The notes: generated by a model from the letters alone, not told the origin. Counted from the stretch's first letter, positions 7,094-15,384 are shown. The stretch: DNA of 36,691 bases from an uncultured Lachnoanaerobaculum sp. (GCA_937925515.1 CALALP010000063.1:1-36691); one strand, 5' to 3'. Translations and numbers: made by a program.

Positions 7094-9238
7094 ATGGATA
7101 TTGTAAGAATATTAGCAGAGGAATTAAGTATAGGAAATGGTCAAGTAGAGGCTACAATTAAACTTATAGATGAGGGAAATACTATACCTTTTATTTCGAG
7201 ATATAGAAAAGAAGTTACAGGTTCTTTAAATGATGAGGTACTTAGAAACTTAGATGAAAGACTTAAATATCTTAGAAATTTAAGCGAGAGAATGGAGATA
7301 GTTATATCTTCAATAGAGGAACAGGGAAAACTTACCGAGGAATTAAGAGAACAGATACTTTCAGCAACTACACTTGTAGCTGTTGAAGATTTATATAGAC
7401 CATATAAGCAAAAAAGAAGAACTAGGGCAACTATTGCAAGGGAAAAGGGACTTGAAAAGTTTGCAGAAGATATTTTAAATGAAACCTTAGAAAAAGCTGT
7501 TATTGAGGAGGCAAAGAACTATCTATCTGATAAAGAGGGACTTGAGGTAACTACCCCTGAGGAGGCAGTACAAGGTGCTATGGATATAATAGCTGAAATT
7601 ATATCTGATGATGCAAATTATAGGACTTGGATTAGAAATACTACATTTGAAAAGGGAACTATTCAATCACTTGCCAAAGATGAGAATGAGAAAAGTGTTT
7701 ATGAAAATTACTATAATTATGAAGAGAGTATAAAAAAATGTGCAGGTTATAAGGTACTTGCACTTAACCGTGGAGAGGACGAAAAACTATTATCAGTAAA
7801 GATAAACTCGCCACAAGATGACATTTTCACATATCTTGAAAGACAAATTATAAAGGTAAATAATCCTTTTACAACTGATACATTAAAAGAAACAATAGTT
7901 GATAGTTATAAAAGGCTTATAGAACCGTCAATAGAAAGAGAAATTAGAAGTAGTTTGACTGAAGAGGCACAGGCAGGGGCGATAAAGGTATTTGGTAAAA
8001 ATTTGGAGCAATTACTTATGCAGCCACCTGTAAAAAATAAGGTTGTTTTAGGCTGGGATCCTGCATTTAGAACAGGTTGTAAGCTTGCAGTTGTAGATGA
8101 AACAGGAAAGGTACTTGATACTAAAGTCATTTACCCTACTGCACCTCAAAATAAAATAGAAGAGGCAAAAAAGGAACTTAAGAAACTTATTTCAAAATAT
8201 AATGTAGAACTTATATCAGTTGGAAATGGTACAGCCTCAAGGGAGTCTGAACAGGTAATAGTTGATTTGCTAAAGGAATTAGATTCTAAGGTACAGTATA
8301 TTATTGTAAATGAGGCAGGTGCGAGTGTATATTCTGCGAGTAAACTTGCTACTGAGGAATTTCCAAGTTTTGATGTAGGTCAAAGAAGTGCCGCATCAAT
8401 AGCAAGAAGACTTCAAGATCCTCTTGCAGAGCTTGTAAAAATAGATCCTAAATCAATAGGGGTTGGACAGTATCAACATGATATGAATCAGAAAAATCTA
8501 GGAGAGGCACTTCATGCAGTTGTGGAAGATTGTGTAAATAAAGTTGGAGTTGATTTAAATACTGCCTCATATTCGCTACTTGAGTACATTTCAGGTATTA
8601 GTAAGAGCGTGGCAAAAAACATTGTAACATATAGAGAAGAAAAAGGTAGCTTTAAAAATAGAAAGGAACTTTTAAAGGTGTCTAAGCTTGGACCTAAGGC
8701 TTTTGAGCAATGTGCCGGATTTATGAGAATTTCAGACAGAGAGGAAGTTTTAGATGCTACAAGTGTTCACCCTGAGTCTTATGAAGTTACTAAGAAACTT
8801 TTAGATAAGTTAGGGCTTGAAAAGAATGAACTTTCTATGGGATTAAGTGGGATTTCTAAAAAGATTGTTGACTATGAAAAGCTTGCAAAAGAACTTGAGG
8901 TAGGCGAGATTACTCTAAGAGATATTGTAAAGGAGCTTGAAAAGCCTGCAAGAGATCCTAGAGATGAGATGCCGAAACCTATTTTAAGAAGTGATGTCTT
9001 AGATATGGAAGATTTGAAGGAGGGAATGATACTTAAGGGGACAGTTAGAAATGTCATTGATTTCGGTGCATTTGTGGATATTGGAGTTCATCAAGACGGA
9101 CTCGTACATATCTCAAAGCTTTCAAATAAATTTATAAAGCACCCTCTCGAGGTAGTGAGTGTAGGAGATATAGTTGAAGTAAAGGTTATAAGCATTGACA
9201 TTGACAAAAAGAGAATTGGACTTACAATGATTATATAG
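7094..9238 (+). CDS. tex: Tex-family RNA-binding transcription accessory protein
   Basis: This 714-residue cytoplasmic protein matches Tex end to end. It has an N-terminal helical region including GNTIPFISRYRKEVTGSLND. A YqgF/RuvX-like RNase-H-fold domain follows from about 318 (VVLGWDPAFRTGCKLAVVDETG). Helix-hairpin-helix repeats lie near 490-560 (LNTASYSLLEYISGISKSVAKN, then RKELLKVSKLGPKAFEQCAGF). A C-terminal S1 domain lies near 645-714 (GMILKGTVRNVIDFGAFVDIG and QDGLVHISKL). Tex binds RNA and interacts with transcription/translation machinery; its exact cellular role is not settled. AAAGG lies 10 nt before the ATG. Length is normal. Confidence 0.96.
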   Translation: MDIVRILAEELSIGNGQVEATIKLIDEGNTIPFISRYRKEVTGSLNDEVLRNLDERLKYLRNLSERMEIVISSIEEQGKLTEELREQILSATTLVAVEDLYRPYKQKRRTRATIAREKGLEKFAEDILNETLEKAVIEEAKNYLSDKEGLEVTTPEEAVQGAMDIIAEIISDDANYRTWIRNTTFEKGTIQSLAKDENEKSVYENYYNYEESIKKCAGYKVLALNRGEDEKLLSVKINSPQDDIFTYLERQIIKVNNPFTTDTLKETIVDSYKRLIEPSIEREIRSSLTEEAQAGAIKVFGKNLEQLLMQPPVKNKVVLGWDPAFRTGCKLAVVDETGKVLDTKVIYPTAPQNKIEEAKKELKKLISKYNVELISVGNGTASRESEQVIVDLLKELDSKVQYIIVNEAGASVYSASKLATEEFPSFDVGQRSAASIARRLQDPLAELVKIDPKSIGVGQYQHDMNQKNLGEALHAVVEDCVNKVGVDLNTASYSLLEYISGISKSVAKNIVTYREEKGSFKNRKELLKVSKLGPKAFEQCAGFMRISDREEVLDATSVHPESYEVTKKLLDKLGLEKNELSMGLSGISKKIVDYEKLAKELEVGEITLRDIVKELEKPARDPRDEMPKPILRSDVLDMEDLKEGMILKGTVRNVIDFGAFVDIGVHQDGLVHISKLSNKFIKHPLEVVSVGDIVEVKVISIDIDKKRIGLTMII

Positions 9239-9265
9239 ATTTTACTTATATCATAAATAATTTTG

Positions 9266-9278
9266 TATACTATGTATA
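9266..9278 (+). promoter_or_regulatory. Inverted repeat TATAC-TAT-GTATA over the -10 region of the toxin-antitoxin operon
   Basis: TATAC (9266-9270) and GTATA (9274-9278) form a short palindrome that includes a -10-like TATACT, 14 nt before the antitoxin ATG. Type II antitoxins normally bind palindromes at this position to autorepress, so it is a candidate operator/promoter. It is short and AT-only, so chance is possible. Confidence 0.3.
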
Positions 9279-9292
9279 TAGGAGGTTATATT

Positions 9293-9571
9293 ATGGGACA
9301 AACAAGTATAAATATTAGAATGGACGAAGAGTTAAAAAAACAGTTTGATAGTTTTTGTGATGATGTAGGAATGACAATGACAATGACAACAGCTATTTGT
9401 ATTTTTGCAAAGACAGTAGTTCGTGAACAGAAGATTCCATTTGAAATTAGAAATTATATGCCAAATAAAGATACTATAAGAGCTATGGAAAATGTTATTA
9501 ATGGTGTAGAAATGAGTAAGGAGTTTAATTCTGTAAAGGAATTAATGGAGGACTTGAATGAGGACGATTAA
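9293..9571 (+). CDS. dinJ: DinJ/RelB-family antitoxin
   Basis: This 92-residue ribbon-helix-helix antitoxin neutralises the YafQ-type toxin encoded next to it and should autoregulate the operon. The N-terminal strand TSINIRMDEELKKQFDSFCDD and the TAICIFAKTVVREQKIPFEI block are classic RelB/DinJ. The ATG at 9293 is chosen because AGGAGG sits 5 nt upstream; an in-frame ATG 30 nt earlier has no ribosome site. The loop between the two helices reads GMTMTMTTA. Relatives have one unit fewer (GMTMTTA or GLSMSTA), reflecting a three-fold ATGACA hexamer at 9371-9388. The gene overlaps the toxin gene by 14 nt. Confidence 0.92.
   Translation: MGQTSINIRMDEELKKQFDSFCDDVGMTMTMTTAICIFAKTVVREQKIPFEIRNYMPNKDTIRAMENVINGVEMSKEFNSVKELMEDLNEDD
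9371..9388 (+). repeat. Three tandem ATGACA hexamers inside the antitoxin gene
   Basis: ATGACA occurs three times head to tail at 9371-9376, 9377-9382 and 9383-9388, encoding MT-MT-MT. The repeat is in frame and lengthens the helix-1/helix-2 loop of the antitoxin by two residues compared with the family pattern I know. Confidence 0.85.
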
Positions 9572-9830
9572 ATATGAAAAATCATTCAAGAAAGATTATA
9601 AACGCATAGTAAAACGAGGTTATGATATAAGACTATTTGAAATAGTTGTTAGTATGTTAGCTAATGATGAAACTTTACCGGAAAAGCATAGAGATTATAG
9701 TTTAAATGGGAAATATTCAGGTTTTATAGAATGTCATATTACACCTGATTGGCTTTTGATATATCGTATGGATAATTCTAAGTTGATTTTAATATTGACA
9801 AGAACAGGAACGCATAGTGATTTGTTTTAA
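9558..9830 (+). CDS. yafQ: YafQ-family mRNA interferase toxin
   Basis: This 90-residue RelE-superfamily toxin is expected to cleave mRNA on the ribosome. The C-terminal half carries the YafQ hallmark residues: H44 (KHRDYSLNG), H60-x3-D64-W65 (ECHITPDWLLIYR), R82, H86 and terminal F90 (TRTGTHSDLF). These match the catalytic/substrate set described for E. coli YafQ (H50, H63, D67, R83, H87, F91), so the toxin looks intact. GGAGG inside the antitoxin gene precedes ATG 9558, and the 14-nt overlap with dinJ ensures coupled synthesis. Confidence 0.93.
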   Translation: MRTIKYEKSFKKDYKRIVKRGYDIRLFEIVVSMLANDETLPEKHRDYSLNGKYSGFIECHITPDWLLIYRMDNSKLILILTRTGTHSDLF

Positions 9831-9855
9831 AGTAAATATGATTTTGGAGTAAAAT

Positions 9856-10386
9856 ATGGAAAATAAAGATGTAGCAGTAGAAACAAATGAGCCTAAAAAA
9901 GAATTTATTCCCAAACTTAAATTTAATATAAATCTTAATACAAAAGACTTGTGGCTATTTTCAATGTATCACTCTTATAAGGGTTTACAAGGGATTTTTA
10001 ATGTTGTCTTTACGGTTTTATGGCTTTACTTACTAATTGCACAATATAGCGAGCTTACATTTGCAAGAAAAGTCTTATACCTAGTTTTTGTAATGATGTT
10101 TTCAGTAATCCAACCAATGCTTTTATATCTAAAATCTGCCAATCAAGCAAGGTCAAAGGCTATAAAAGGGGGATTTTTACTAGGAATTTCTGATGAGGGA
10201 TTACAGATAAGTAAGGAAGAGGCAAGTGGAATCTTTAAATGGGAAGATATTTTTAAAATAATTTATTATCCGAATCTTATAATCATATACATTGATGTAA
10301 GAAGAGCGTATCTTATCCCTAAAAGATATTGGAAAGAAGATAAGGACAAACTATTTGAGATTTTAAAGTCTAATACAAGAGGTTAG
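9856..10386 (+). CDS. YcxB-like membrane protein
   Basis: This 176-residue protein has two predicted membrane helices (about residues 46-64 and 70-92). They are followed by a cytoplasmic domain with the YcxB-type pattern: GISDEGLQISKEEASGIFKWEDIFKI, then a strand IIIYIDVRRAYLIPKRYW. YcxB-like proteins are widespread in Firmicutes and have no established function. The gene starts 25 nt after yafQ with GGAG upstream of ATG 9856 and ends 1 nt before tsaE, so it is probably co-transcribed with the t6A cluster. A role in tRNA modification is not implied by the sequence. Confidence 0.7.
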   Translation: MENKDVAVETNEPKKEFIPKLKFNINLNTKDLWLFSMYHSYKGLQGIFNVVFTVLWLYLLIAQYSELTFARKVLYLVFVMMFSVIQPMLLYLKSANQARSKAIKGGFLLGISDEGLQISKEEASGIFKWEDIFKIIYYPNLIIIYIDVRRAYLIPKRYWKEDKDKLFEILKSNTRG

Positions 10387-10387
10387 T

Positions 10388-10840
10388 ATGAAAAAAATAG
10401 AACATTTTAATAGCAGTAGTGAAAGTGATACCTTGGACTTTGCCTATAAACTCGCAAAAAGGATAAAAGTAGGCACGGTAGTATGTCTTGACGGAGAGCT
10501 TGGAGTTGGAAAGACTGTATTTGCAAAGGGCTTTGCAAGGGGGCTTGGTGTAGAAGATGAAATCACAAGTCCTACATTTACAATAGTTCAAAGCTATAAG
10601 GGAGAGGTTTTATTTCATCATTTTGATGTCTACAGAATATCGGATATAAGTGAGTTTGAGGAAATAGGTTATGAGGAATTTTTTTATGGAAATGGAATCT
10701 GCCTTGTGGAATGGTCAAAGCTTGTAGAAGAGGCAATTCCTAAAAATGCTGTTAAAGTAACAATAAGTAAAGACATAGAAAAAGGTTTTGATTATAGAGA
10801 AATCACTTGTGAAATAGTTTTGGAAAGGTTAAAAGATTAG
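10388..10840 (+). CDS. tsaE: tRNA t6A biosynthesis ATPase TsaE (YjeE)
   Basis: This 150-residue P-loop protein of the TsaB-TsaD-TsaE complex completes N6-threonylcarbamoyladenosine at position 37 of ANN-decoding tRNAs. Walker A GELGVGKT lies at residues 36-43. The switch segment TSPTFTIVQSY lies near 60-70 and HHFDVYRI near 77-84. The LVEWSKL block near 113-119 is also diagnostic of YjeE. It is followed 8 nt later by tsaB. Confidence 0.95.
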   Translation: MKKIEHFNSSSESDTLDFAYKLAKRIKVGTVVCLDGELGVGKTVFAKGFARGLGVEDEITSPTFTIVQSYKGEVLFHHFDVYRISDISEFEEIGYEEFFYGNGICLVEWSKLVEEAIPKNAVKVTISKDIEKGFDYREITCEIVLERLKD

Positions 10841-10848
10841 GGGAGAAA

Positions 10849-11556
10849 ATGTTAATTTTAGGAATAGAATCTTCATCACTTGTAGCCTCAGTGGCAATAG
10901 TAAATGATGAAACTTTGATTGCTGAATACACAACAAATTTTAAGAAAACACATTCTCAAACACTCTTGCCAATGCTTGATGAAATAGTAAAAATGACAGG
11001 AATAGATATAAAAGAAATAGATGCAATAGCAGTATCTTCTGGGCCGGGGTCTTTTACGGGGCTTAGAATAGGTGCAGCCACTGCAAAGGGACTTGGACTT
11101 GCACTTAAGAAACCTCTAGTATCAGTTCCTACTTTAGAGGCAACGGCATTTAATCTTTTTGAAACAAATTGTCTTATATGCCCTATTATGGACGCTAGAA
11201 GAAATCAGGTATACAATGGTATTTATGAGTATAAAAATGGCGAATTTAAGACAGTTACACCTCAAAGAGCATTAGAAGTAGAAAAACTTATAACTGAATT
11301 AAATGAAATCGGCAAAAAGGTTTTATTTCTTGGCGACGGTGTGCCTGTATATGGCGACTATATAAAGGAAAATATAAATATAGAGTATTCATTTGCACCT
11401 GCACATTTAAATAGACAGAGGGCAGGAAGTGTAGCAGCTTTAGGACTTAAGCTTTTTAAAGAGGGTAAAACAGTGAGTGCAGCTGATTTTAATTTAAATT
11501 ATCTTAGAAAAAGTCAGGCTGAGAGAGAATTGGAGAATAAAGAAAAAGTTGAGTGA
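10849..11556 (+). CDS. tsaB: tRNA t6A biosynthesis protein TsaB (YeaZ)
   Basis: This 235-residue inactive paralogue of TsaD scaffolds the t6A complex. It opens ILGIESSSLVASVAIV, and has KKTHSQTLLPMLDEI and the family motif AVSSGPGSFTGLRIGAATAKG near residues 62-82. Length is normal. GGGGAG is well spaced before ATG 10849. The last 8 nt overlap the TTG start of rimI, the order seen in many Firmicutes. Confidence 0.95.
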   Translation: MLILGIESSSLVASVAIVNDETLIAEYTTNFKKTHSQTLLPMLDEIVKMTGIDIKEIDAIAVSSGPGSFTGLRIGAATAKGLGLALKKPLVSVPTLEATAFNLFETNCLICPIMDARRNQVYNGIYEYKNGEFKTVTPQRALEVEKLITELNEIGKKVLFLGDGVPVYGDYIKENINIEYSFAPAHLNRQRAGSVAALGLKLFKEGKTVSAADFNLNYLRKSQAERELENKEKVE

Positions 11557-12013
11557 AAATATTTTAGAAAAACTTATAGTTAGAAAATTAGAAGTTTCTG
11601 ATATAGTGAAATTAGCTAAATTAGAAAATCAGGTGTTTTCAGATGCTTGGTCTGAAGATATTTTAAATGCTCTTATTAAAAATAGTTTTGATTATGCTTA
11701 TATTGTCCAAAATAGTAAGTTTGAAATTATTGCATACATTAATTATAGGATAATAATTGATGAGGCAGAACTTATGAGAATAGCAGTTTTACCTAAGTAT
11801 AGAGGGCAAAAGATAGGGGACGATTTAGTAAAGTATATGTTTAAAAATATAGAGCAGAAAAATATAAATATAGTAAGGCTTGAGGTACGAAGTAGCAATA
11901 TTTCGGCTTTGAAATTATACAAAAGTAATGGTTTTATAGAGAGTGGTATCAGAAAAGATTATTATAATAATCCGAATGAAGATGCCATTATAATGGAGAA
12001 AAAAATATGTTAG
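11549..12013 (+). CDS. rimI: Ribosomal-protein-S18-alanine N-acetyltransferase RimI
   Basis: This 154-residue GNAT acetyltransferase should acetylate the N-terminus of ribosomal protein S18. IVRKLEVSDIVKLAKLENQVF, then DAW, is the typical N-terminal region. AELMRIAVLPKYRGQKIGDDL carries the acetyl-CoA-binding R/Q-x-x-G-x-G/A-like loop. LEVRSSNISALKLYKSNGF and the end YYNNPNEDAIIMEKKI are characteristic of RimI. The start is an unusual TTG overlapping the tsaB stop (TTGAGTGA); no in-frame ATG lies near the N-terminal domain. The gene shares 7 nt with rnz. Confidence 0.9.
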   Translation: MSENILEKLIVRKLEVSDIVKLAKLENQVFSDAWSEDILNALIKNSFDYAYIVQNSKFEIIAYINYRIIIDEAELMRIAVLPKYRGQKIGDDLVKYMFKNIEQKNINIVRLEVRSSNISALKLYKSNGFIESGIRKDYYNNPNEDAIIMEKKIC

Positions 12014-12918
12014 ATATATGTTTACTTGGAACAAGTGGAATGATGCCATTGCCATATAGGTGGCTTACTTCAATGATGTCAAGATGTGAGGGCAGCAATC
12101 TTTTAATTGATTGTGGAGAGGGAACTCAAATAGCAATTAAAGAAAAAGGTTGGTCGCCTAAACCGATTGATGTCATTTGTTTTACACATTACCATGCAGA
12201 CCACATTGGAGGCTTACCTGGGTTACTCTTAAGTATGGCAAATTCAGAAAGAACTAAACCGGTAACTATAATAGGTCCAAAGGGACTTGAGAGGATTGTA
12301 AATTCACTTAGAATACTTACTCCTGAACTTCCTTTTGAACTTAAACTTTATGAATTTAAAGAGGATATAGAAAGACTTGAGTTTGCACCATACATTATAG
12401 AAAGTTTTAGGGTAAATCATAGAGTAACCTGCTATGGTTATAGAATAAGTATCCCACGAAAAGGAAGATTTAATGCAGAAAGAGCAAAGGAACTTGAAAT
12501 ACCTTTGAAATTTTGGAATAGACTTCAAAAAGGGGAAACTATTACTGATAATGGTGTTACATTTACCCCTAATATGGTTATGGGAGAGGAAAGAAAAGGT
12601 ATAAGTGTTACATACTGTACAGACTCAAGACCTATGCCTGTGATTGCAGAATATGCAAAAAATTCAGACCTTTTTATATGTGAGGGAATGTATGGAGAGG
12701 AAGAAAAGTTTATAAATGCAAAAGAGCATAAACATATGACAATGTATGAGGCGGCAGAACTTGCAAAGATTGCAAATCCTAAGGAATTATGGTTTACACA
12801 TTATAGTCCGTCAATGAATAAACCTGAGGAATATTTGGATAAAGTTAAAAAGATTTTTCCAAATTCAAAAACACCTAGGGACGGTTGGACTAAAGAACTT
12901 GGATTTGATGAGGAGTAA
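12007..12918 (+). CDS. rnz: Ribonuclease Z (tRNA 3' endonuclease)
   Basis: This 303-residue metallo-beta-lactamase-fold nuclease removes 3' trailers from tRNA precursors. The zinc motif HYHADH lies at residues 61-66, inside ICFTHYHADHIGGLPGLL. The N-terminal GTSGMMP and NLLIDCGEGTQ are typical, and the distal ligands are in YCTDSRP and the final LWFTHYSPS block. The gene is inserted between rimI and tsaD, overlapping rimI by 7 nt and ending one base before the tsaD ATG. tRNA maturation and tRNA modification are therefore expressed together. Confidence 0.95.
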   Translation: MLDICLLGTSGMMPLPYRWLTSMMSRCEGSNLLIDCGEGTQIAIKEKGWSPKPIDVICFTHYHADHIGGLPGLLLSMANSERTKPVTIIGPKGLERIVNSLRILTPELPFELKLYEFKEDIERLEFAPYIIESFRVNHRVTCYGYRISIPRKGRFNAERAKELEIPLKFWNRLQKGETITDNGVTFTPNMVMGEERKGISVTYCTDSRPMPVIAEYAKNSDLFICEGMYGEEEKFINAKEHKHMTMYEAAELAKIANPKELWFTHYSPSMNKPEEYLDKVKKIFPNSKTPRDGWTKELGFDEE

Positions 12919-12919
12919 T

Positions 12920-13954
12920 ATGGAAAAAGATATAAATATTTTAGCAATAGAAACTTCTTGTGATGAAACGGCGGCGGCAGTAGTAAAAAATGGTAGAGAT
13001 GTTTTATCAAATGTAATATCCTCACAGATAGAACTTCACACTCTATATGGTGGAGTAGTGCCTGAGATAGCCTCAAGAAAGCATATTGAAAATATAAATT
13101 ATGTAATTGAAAAGGCACTTTTAGATGCAAAAATGAGTCTTGAGGAAGTAGATGCCTTAGCTGTTACTTATGGGCCGGGGCTTGTAGGAGCATTGCTTGT
13201 AGGAGTTGCAGAGGCAAAGGCAATAAGTTATGCCCTAAAAAAGCCTTTGATTCCTGTACATCACATAGAGGGGCATGTATGTGCAAACTACATTGAAAAT
13301 AAAGATTTAAAATGTCCTTTTATATGCCTTATAGTTTCAGGAGGACATACTAATCTAGTAGCTGTAAAGGATTATACAAGTTTTCAAATCATAGGAAAGA
13401 CAAGAGATGACGCAGCAGGAGAGGCATTTGATAAGGTCGCAAGGAGTATAGGGCTTGGCTATCCGGGAGGCCCTAAAATAGAAAAAAAGGCAAAGCTTGG
13501 CAATCCGTATGCTATTAATTTTCCAAAAGCAAAGGTAAATGACTCAAAATATGATTTTAGCTTTTCAGGTATAAAATCAGCAGTATTAAATTATCAAAAT
13601 CATGCAAAAATGCTTGGAGAAAGCATAGTTATAGAAGATGTAGCGGCATCTTTTCAAAGAGCTGTTGTAGAGGTATTGACTGAACATACTATAATGGCAG
13701 CCAAGGAATATGGCATTAAAGATATAGCACTTGCAGGAGGAGTTGCCTCCAATTTTGAGCTTAGAAGATGTATGGAAAATGCTTGCAAAAAAGAGGGAAT
13801 GAAACTTTTTTATCCCTCTCCAATATATTGCACTGACAATGCGGCTATGATAGGCAGTGCAGGCTATTATAGATATATCTCAGGTGTAAGAGCAGATTTA
13901 GACTTAAATGCAGTTCCGGGACTTAAGTTTGCAGTAGATTTAGATAATGAGTAA
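12920..13954 (+). CDS. tsaD: tRNA t6A transferase TsaD (Gcp/YgjD)
   Basis: This 344-residue ASKHA-fold enzyme transfers threonylcarbamoyl to A37 of tRNA. The N-terminus reads INILAIETSCDETAAAVV. The metal-binding HxxxH is H115-H119 (VHHIEGHVCANY). CLIVSGGHTNLV, DDAAGEAFDKVAR and the C-terminal DIALAGGVASN and CTDNAAMIG blocks are all present. ATG 12920 is preferred because GAGGAG precedes it at the right distance; an in-frame codon 21 nt upstream would add seven residues inside rnz. The gene overlaps ispD by 8 nt. Confidence 0.97.
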   Translation: MEKDINILAIETSCDETAAAVVKNGRDVLSNVISSQIELHTLYGGVVPEIASRKHIENINYVIEKALLDAKMSLEEVDALAVTYGPGLVGALLVGVAEAKAISYALKKPLIPVHHIEGHVCANYIENKDLKCPFICLIVSGGHTNLVAVKDYTSFQIIGKTRDDAAGEAFDKVARSIGLGYPGGPKIEKKAKLGNPYAINFPKAKVNDSKYDFSFSGIKSAVLNYQNHAKMLGESIVIEDVAASFQRAVVEVLTEHTIMAAKEYGIKDIALAGGVASNFELRRCMENACKKEGMKLFYPSPIYCTDNAAMIGSAGYYRYISGVRADLDLNAVPGLKFAVDLDNE

Positions 13955-14687
13955 TAGGGATAATATGGAAAGTACTAGAAAAAAATTCAAATCAGTAGGC
14001 ATTATTTTGGCAGCAGGCTCAGGAAAACGAATGAATATGGAAATACCAAAGCAGTATATGATTTTAAATAACAAACCTCTGTTCATTCATTCCGTTATTT
14101 CATATCAAGAATCTAAAGTAGATGAGATTATAGTTGTTGTGTCAAGTGGAGAAAGAGAGCATTGCAGGGACATTGTAGATAAGTTTAAAATTAAAAAGAA
14201 AGTATATTTTGTAGAGGGTGGAAGTGAAAGGTATTTATCTGTTTATAATGCTTTGAAATTCTGCGAATCACAAAATTATGATATAGTTTCAATTCATGAC
14301 TGTGCAAGGCCTATGATTACAAAAGAATTTATAAATAAATCCCTAGAAGAGGCATTTGAATATGATTCAAGTGTGCTTGCAGTATCTGTAAAAGATACTG
14401 TAAAAAGAGCAAATAAGGATATGTTTGTAGAGGAAACTTTAGATAGGGATAATCTCTATATAATACAAACTCCTCAGAGCTTTAAGTTTAAATTACTTAA
14501 GATGTCATACGATTTACTTATGGAAAATGAAGTCTGCCAAAAAGGTATTACAGACGATGCTATGGTAGTTGAAAGAATGACTGAGGTAAAAGTGAAACTT
14601 ACTAAGGGCTTTTATGAAAATATCAAGATTACTACTCAGGAAGATATAGTACTTGCTAGGGTGTGGAAAAGTGAGGAGAAGTCATGA
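13947..14687 (+). CDS. ispD: 2-C-methyl-D-erythritol 4-phosphate cytidylyltransferase IspD
   Basis: This enzyme couples MEP to CTP in the non-mevalonate isoprenoid pathway. The nucleotide-binding motif LAAGSGKRM lies at residues 21-29, KQYMILNNKPLFIHSV follows, and HDCARPMI and YIIQTPQSFKFKLL complete the family signature. The first ATG (13947) overlaps the tsaD stop. An ATG 18 nt later, with AGGG upstream, is an equally good start and would give 240 residues. The stop overlaps a following 25-codon ORF (ATGA). Confidence 0.95.
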   Translation: MSNRDNMESTRKKFKSVGIILAAGSGKRMNMEIPKQYMILNNKPLFIHSVISYQESKVDEIIVVVSSGEREHCRDIVDKFKIKKKVYFVEGGSERYLSVYNALKFCESQNYDIVSIHDCARPMITKEFINKSLEEAFEYDSSVLAVSVKDTVKRANKDMFVEETLDRDNLYIIQTPQSFKFKLLKMSYDLLMENEVCQKGITDDAMVVERMTEVKVKLTKGFYENIKITTQEDIVLARVWKSEEKS

Positions 14688-14761
14688 ATACAAGTGGATT
14701 TTCTGATTCAGAAGTTATACTTTCAGCTATTTTGCTTAGAGATTATTTGTATTCAATATAG
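14684..14761 (+). CDS. 25-residue ORF translationally coupled to ispD, function unknown
   Basis: An ATG overlaps the ispD stop (ATGA), with GTGAGGAG upstream, and opens a 25-codon frame ending at TAG 14759-14761. The product (beginning MNTSGFSDSEVILSAILLRD) resembles nothing I recognise. It could be a real micro-ORF, or the first remnant of a gene decayed together with the methyltransferase scrap 12 nt downstream. Confidence 0.25.
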   Translation: MNTSGFSDSEVILSAILLRDYLYSI

Positions 14762-14773
14762 TAAGAGGTATAG

Positions 14774-14983
14774 ATGTTTCTACATTATAAAAATAAAAAA
14801 AGTGATGAAGATATTGAAAAAGATATAGCAAGGATAAGAGAACAAACTACTTCTTTTACAAAGAGAAATGAAAAGGGAGTATTTATACTCGGAGATAATT
14901 TTAATGCTATGTCAATGCTACTAGATGAATTTGAAAATAAAATACTCAAACTTCCCACAGTCAAAATCAGGTCATTATATTAA
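14774..14983 (+). pseudogene. N-terminal remnant of a DNA (adenine) methyltransferase, type III/Mod-like
   Basis: The 69-codon frame begins MFLHYKNKKSDEDIEKDIAR and contains KGVFILGDNFNAMSMLLDEFENKI. This resembles the start of Mod-type site-specific DNA methyltransferases, where I-x-GDN-x-x-x-L-x-x-L-x-x-x-[YF]-x-x-KI is followed by DLIYIDPPYNT. Here similarity stops right after ENKI (about 14942). The following residues (LKLPTVKIRSLY) are unrelated, and the catalytic DPPY box and the rest of the enzyme are missing from all nearby frames. It is best read as a truncated gene at a deletion or insertion junction. Ribosome site AAGAGG precedes the ATG. Confidence 0.6.
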
Positions 14984-15312
14984 AAAATCAATACTTCAAC
15001 TAACAAAATAACGGTTTATACTATCAACAAACTACTATTCACACAGATTTTTCTAAGTACGGAATAAAAGTCGCTGTCACACCTCCCCTCCTTCCCCCTT
15101 AGCAACGTAAACAATTATAAATCCACCCACCGCTAATCATTTGTACTGTTTTTTATCAGCTGATTCCCCACAAACGATTACTGTTGTTTATGTTGCCAAC
15201 TCTCCGATAAATCGGAAGTTCTTAAAATACAGTTTCATAATTACCAATTATTTAAAATGTACGATTTATCTTTTAAGTCCTCTAAATTAAGAATTTTCTA
15301 CATCTCCCTATC
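14984..15312. other. Gene-free stretch after the truncated methyltransferase
   Basis: I see no convincing coding frame, tRNA or known riboswitch here. It contains a C-rich patch near 15083-15112 and a tight palindrome TCCGAT-AA-ATCGGA at 15203-15216. GATAAATCG (15206-15214) is also repeated in inverse at 15262-15270. The palindrome could be an operator for the downstream PTS gene. The stretch also marks the place where base composition changes. Confidence 0.4.
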
Positions 15313-15342
15313 TTGACAGCCTATAATACAGTTTTATATACT
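15313..15342 (+). promoter_or_regulatory. Promoter of the PTS IIC-like gene
   Basis: Consensus TTGACA (15313-15318), an 18-nt spacer and TATACT (15337-15342) lie about 40 nt upstream of the ATG at 15385. Confidence 0.6.
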
Positions 15343-15384
15343 ATCTCTGAAATTTACTTATAAGTTTGACTAGGGGGAAAAATA

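Noticed and set aside
15203..15277. Riboswitch or structured RNA before the PTS-like gene
   Set aside because: The inverse repeats GATAAATCG/CGATTTATC and CTTAAAA/TTTTAAG would cross rather than nest, and they lie upstream of the good TTGACA/TATACT promoter, so they are not in its leader.
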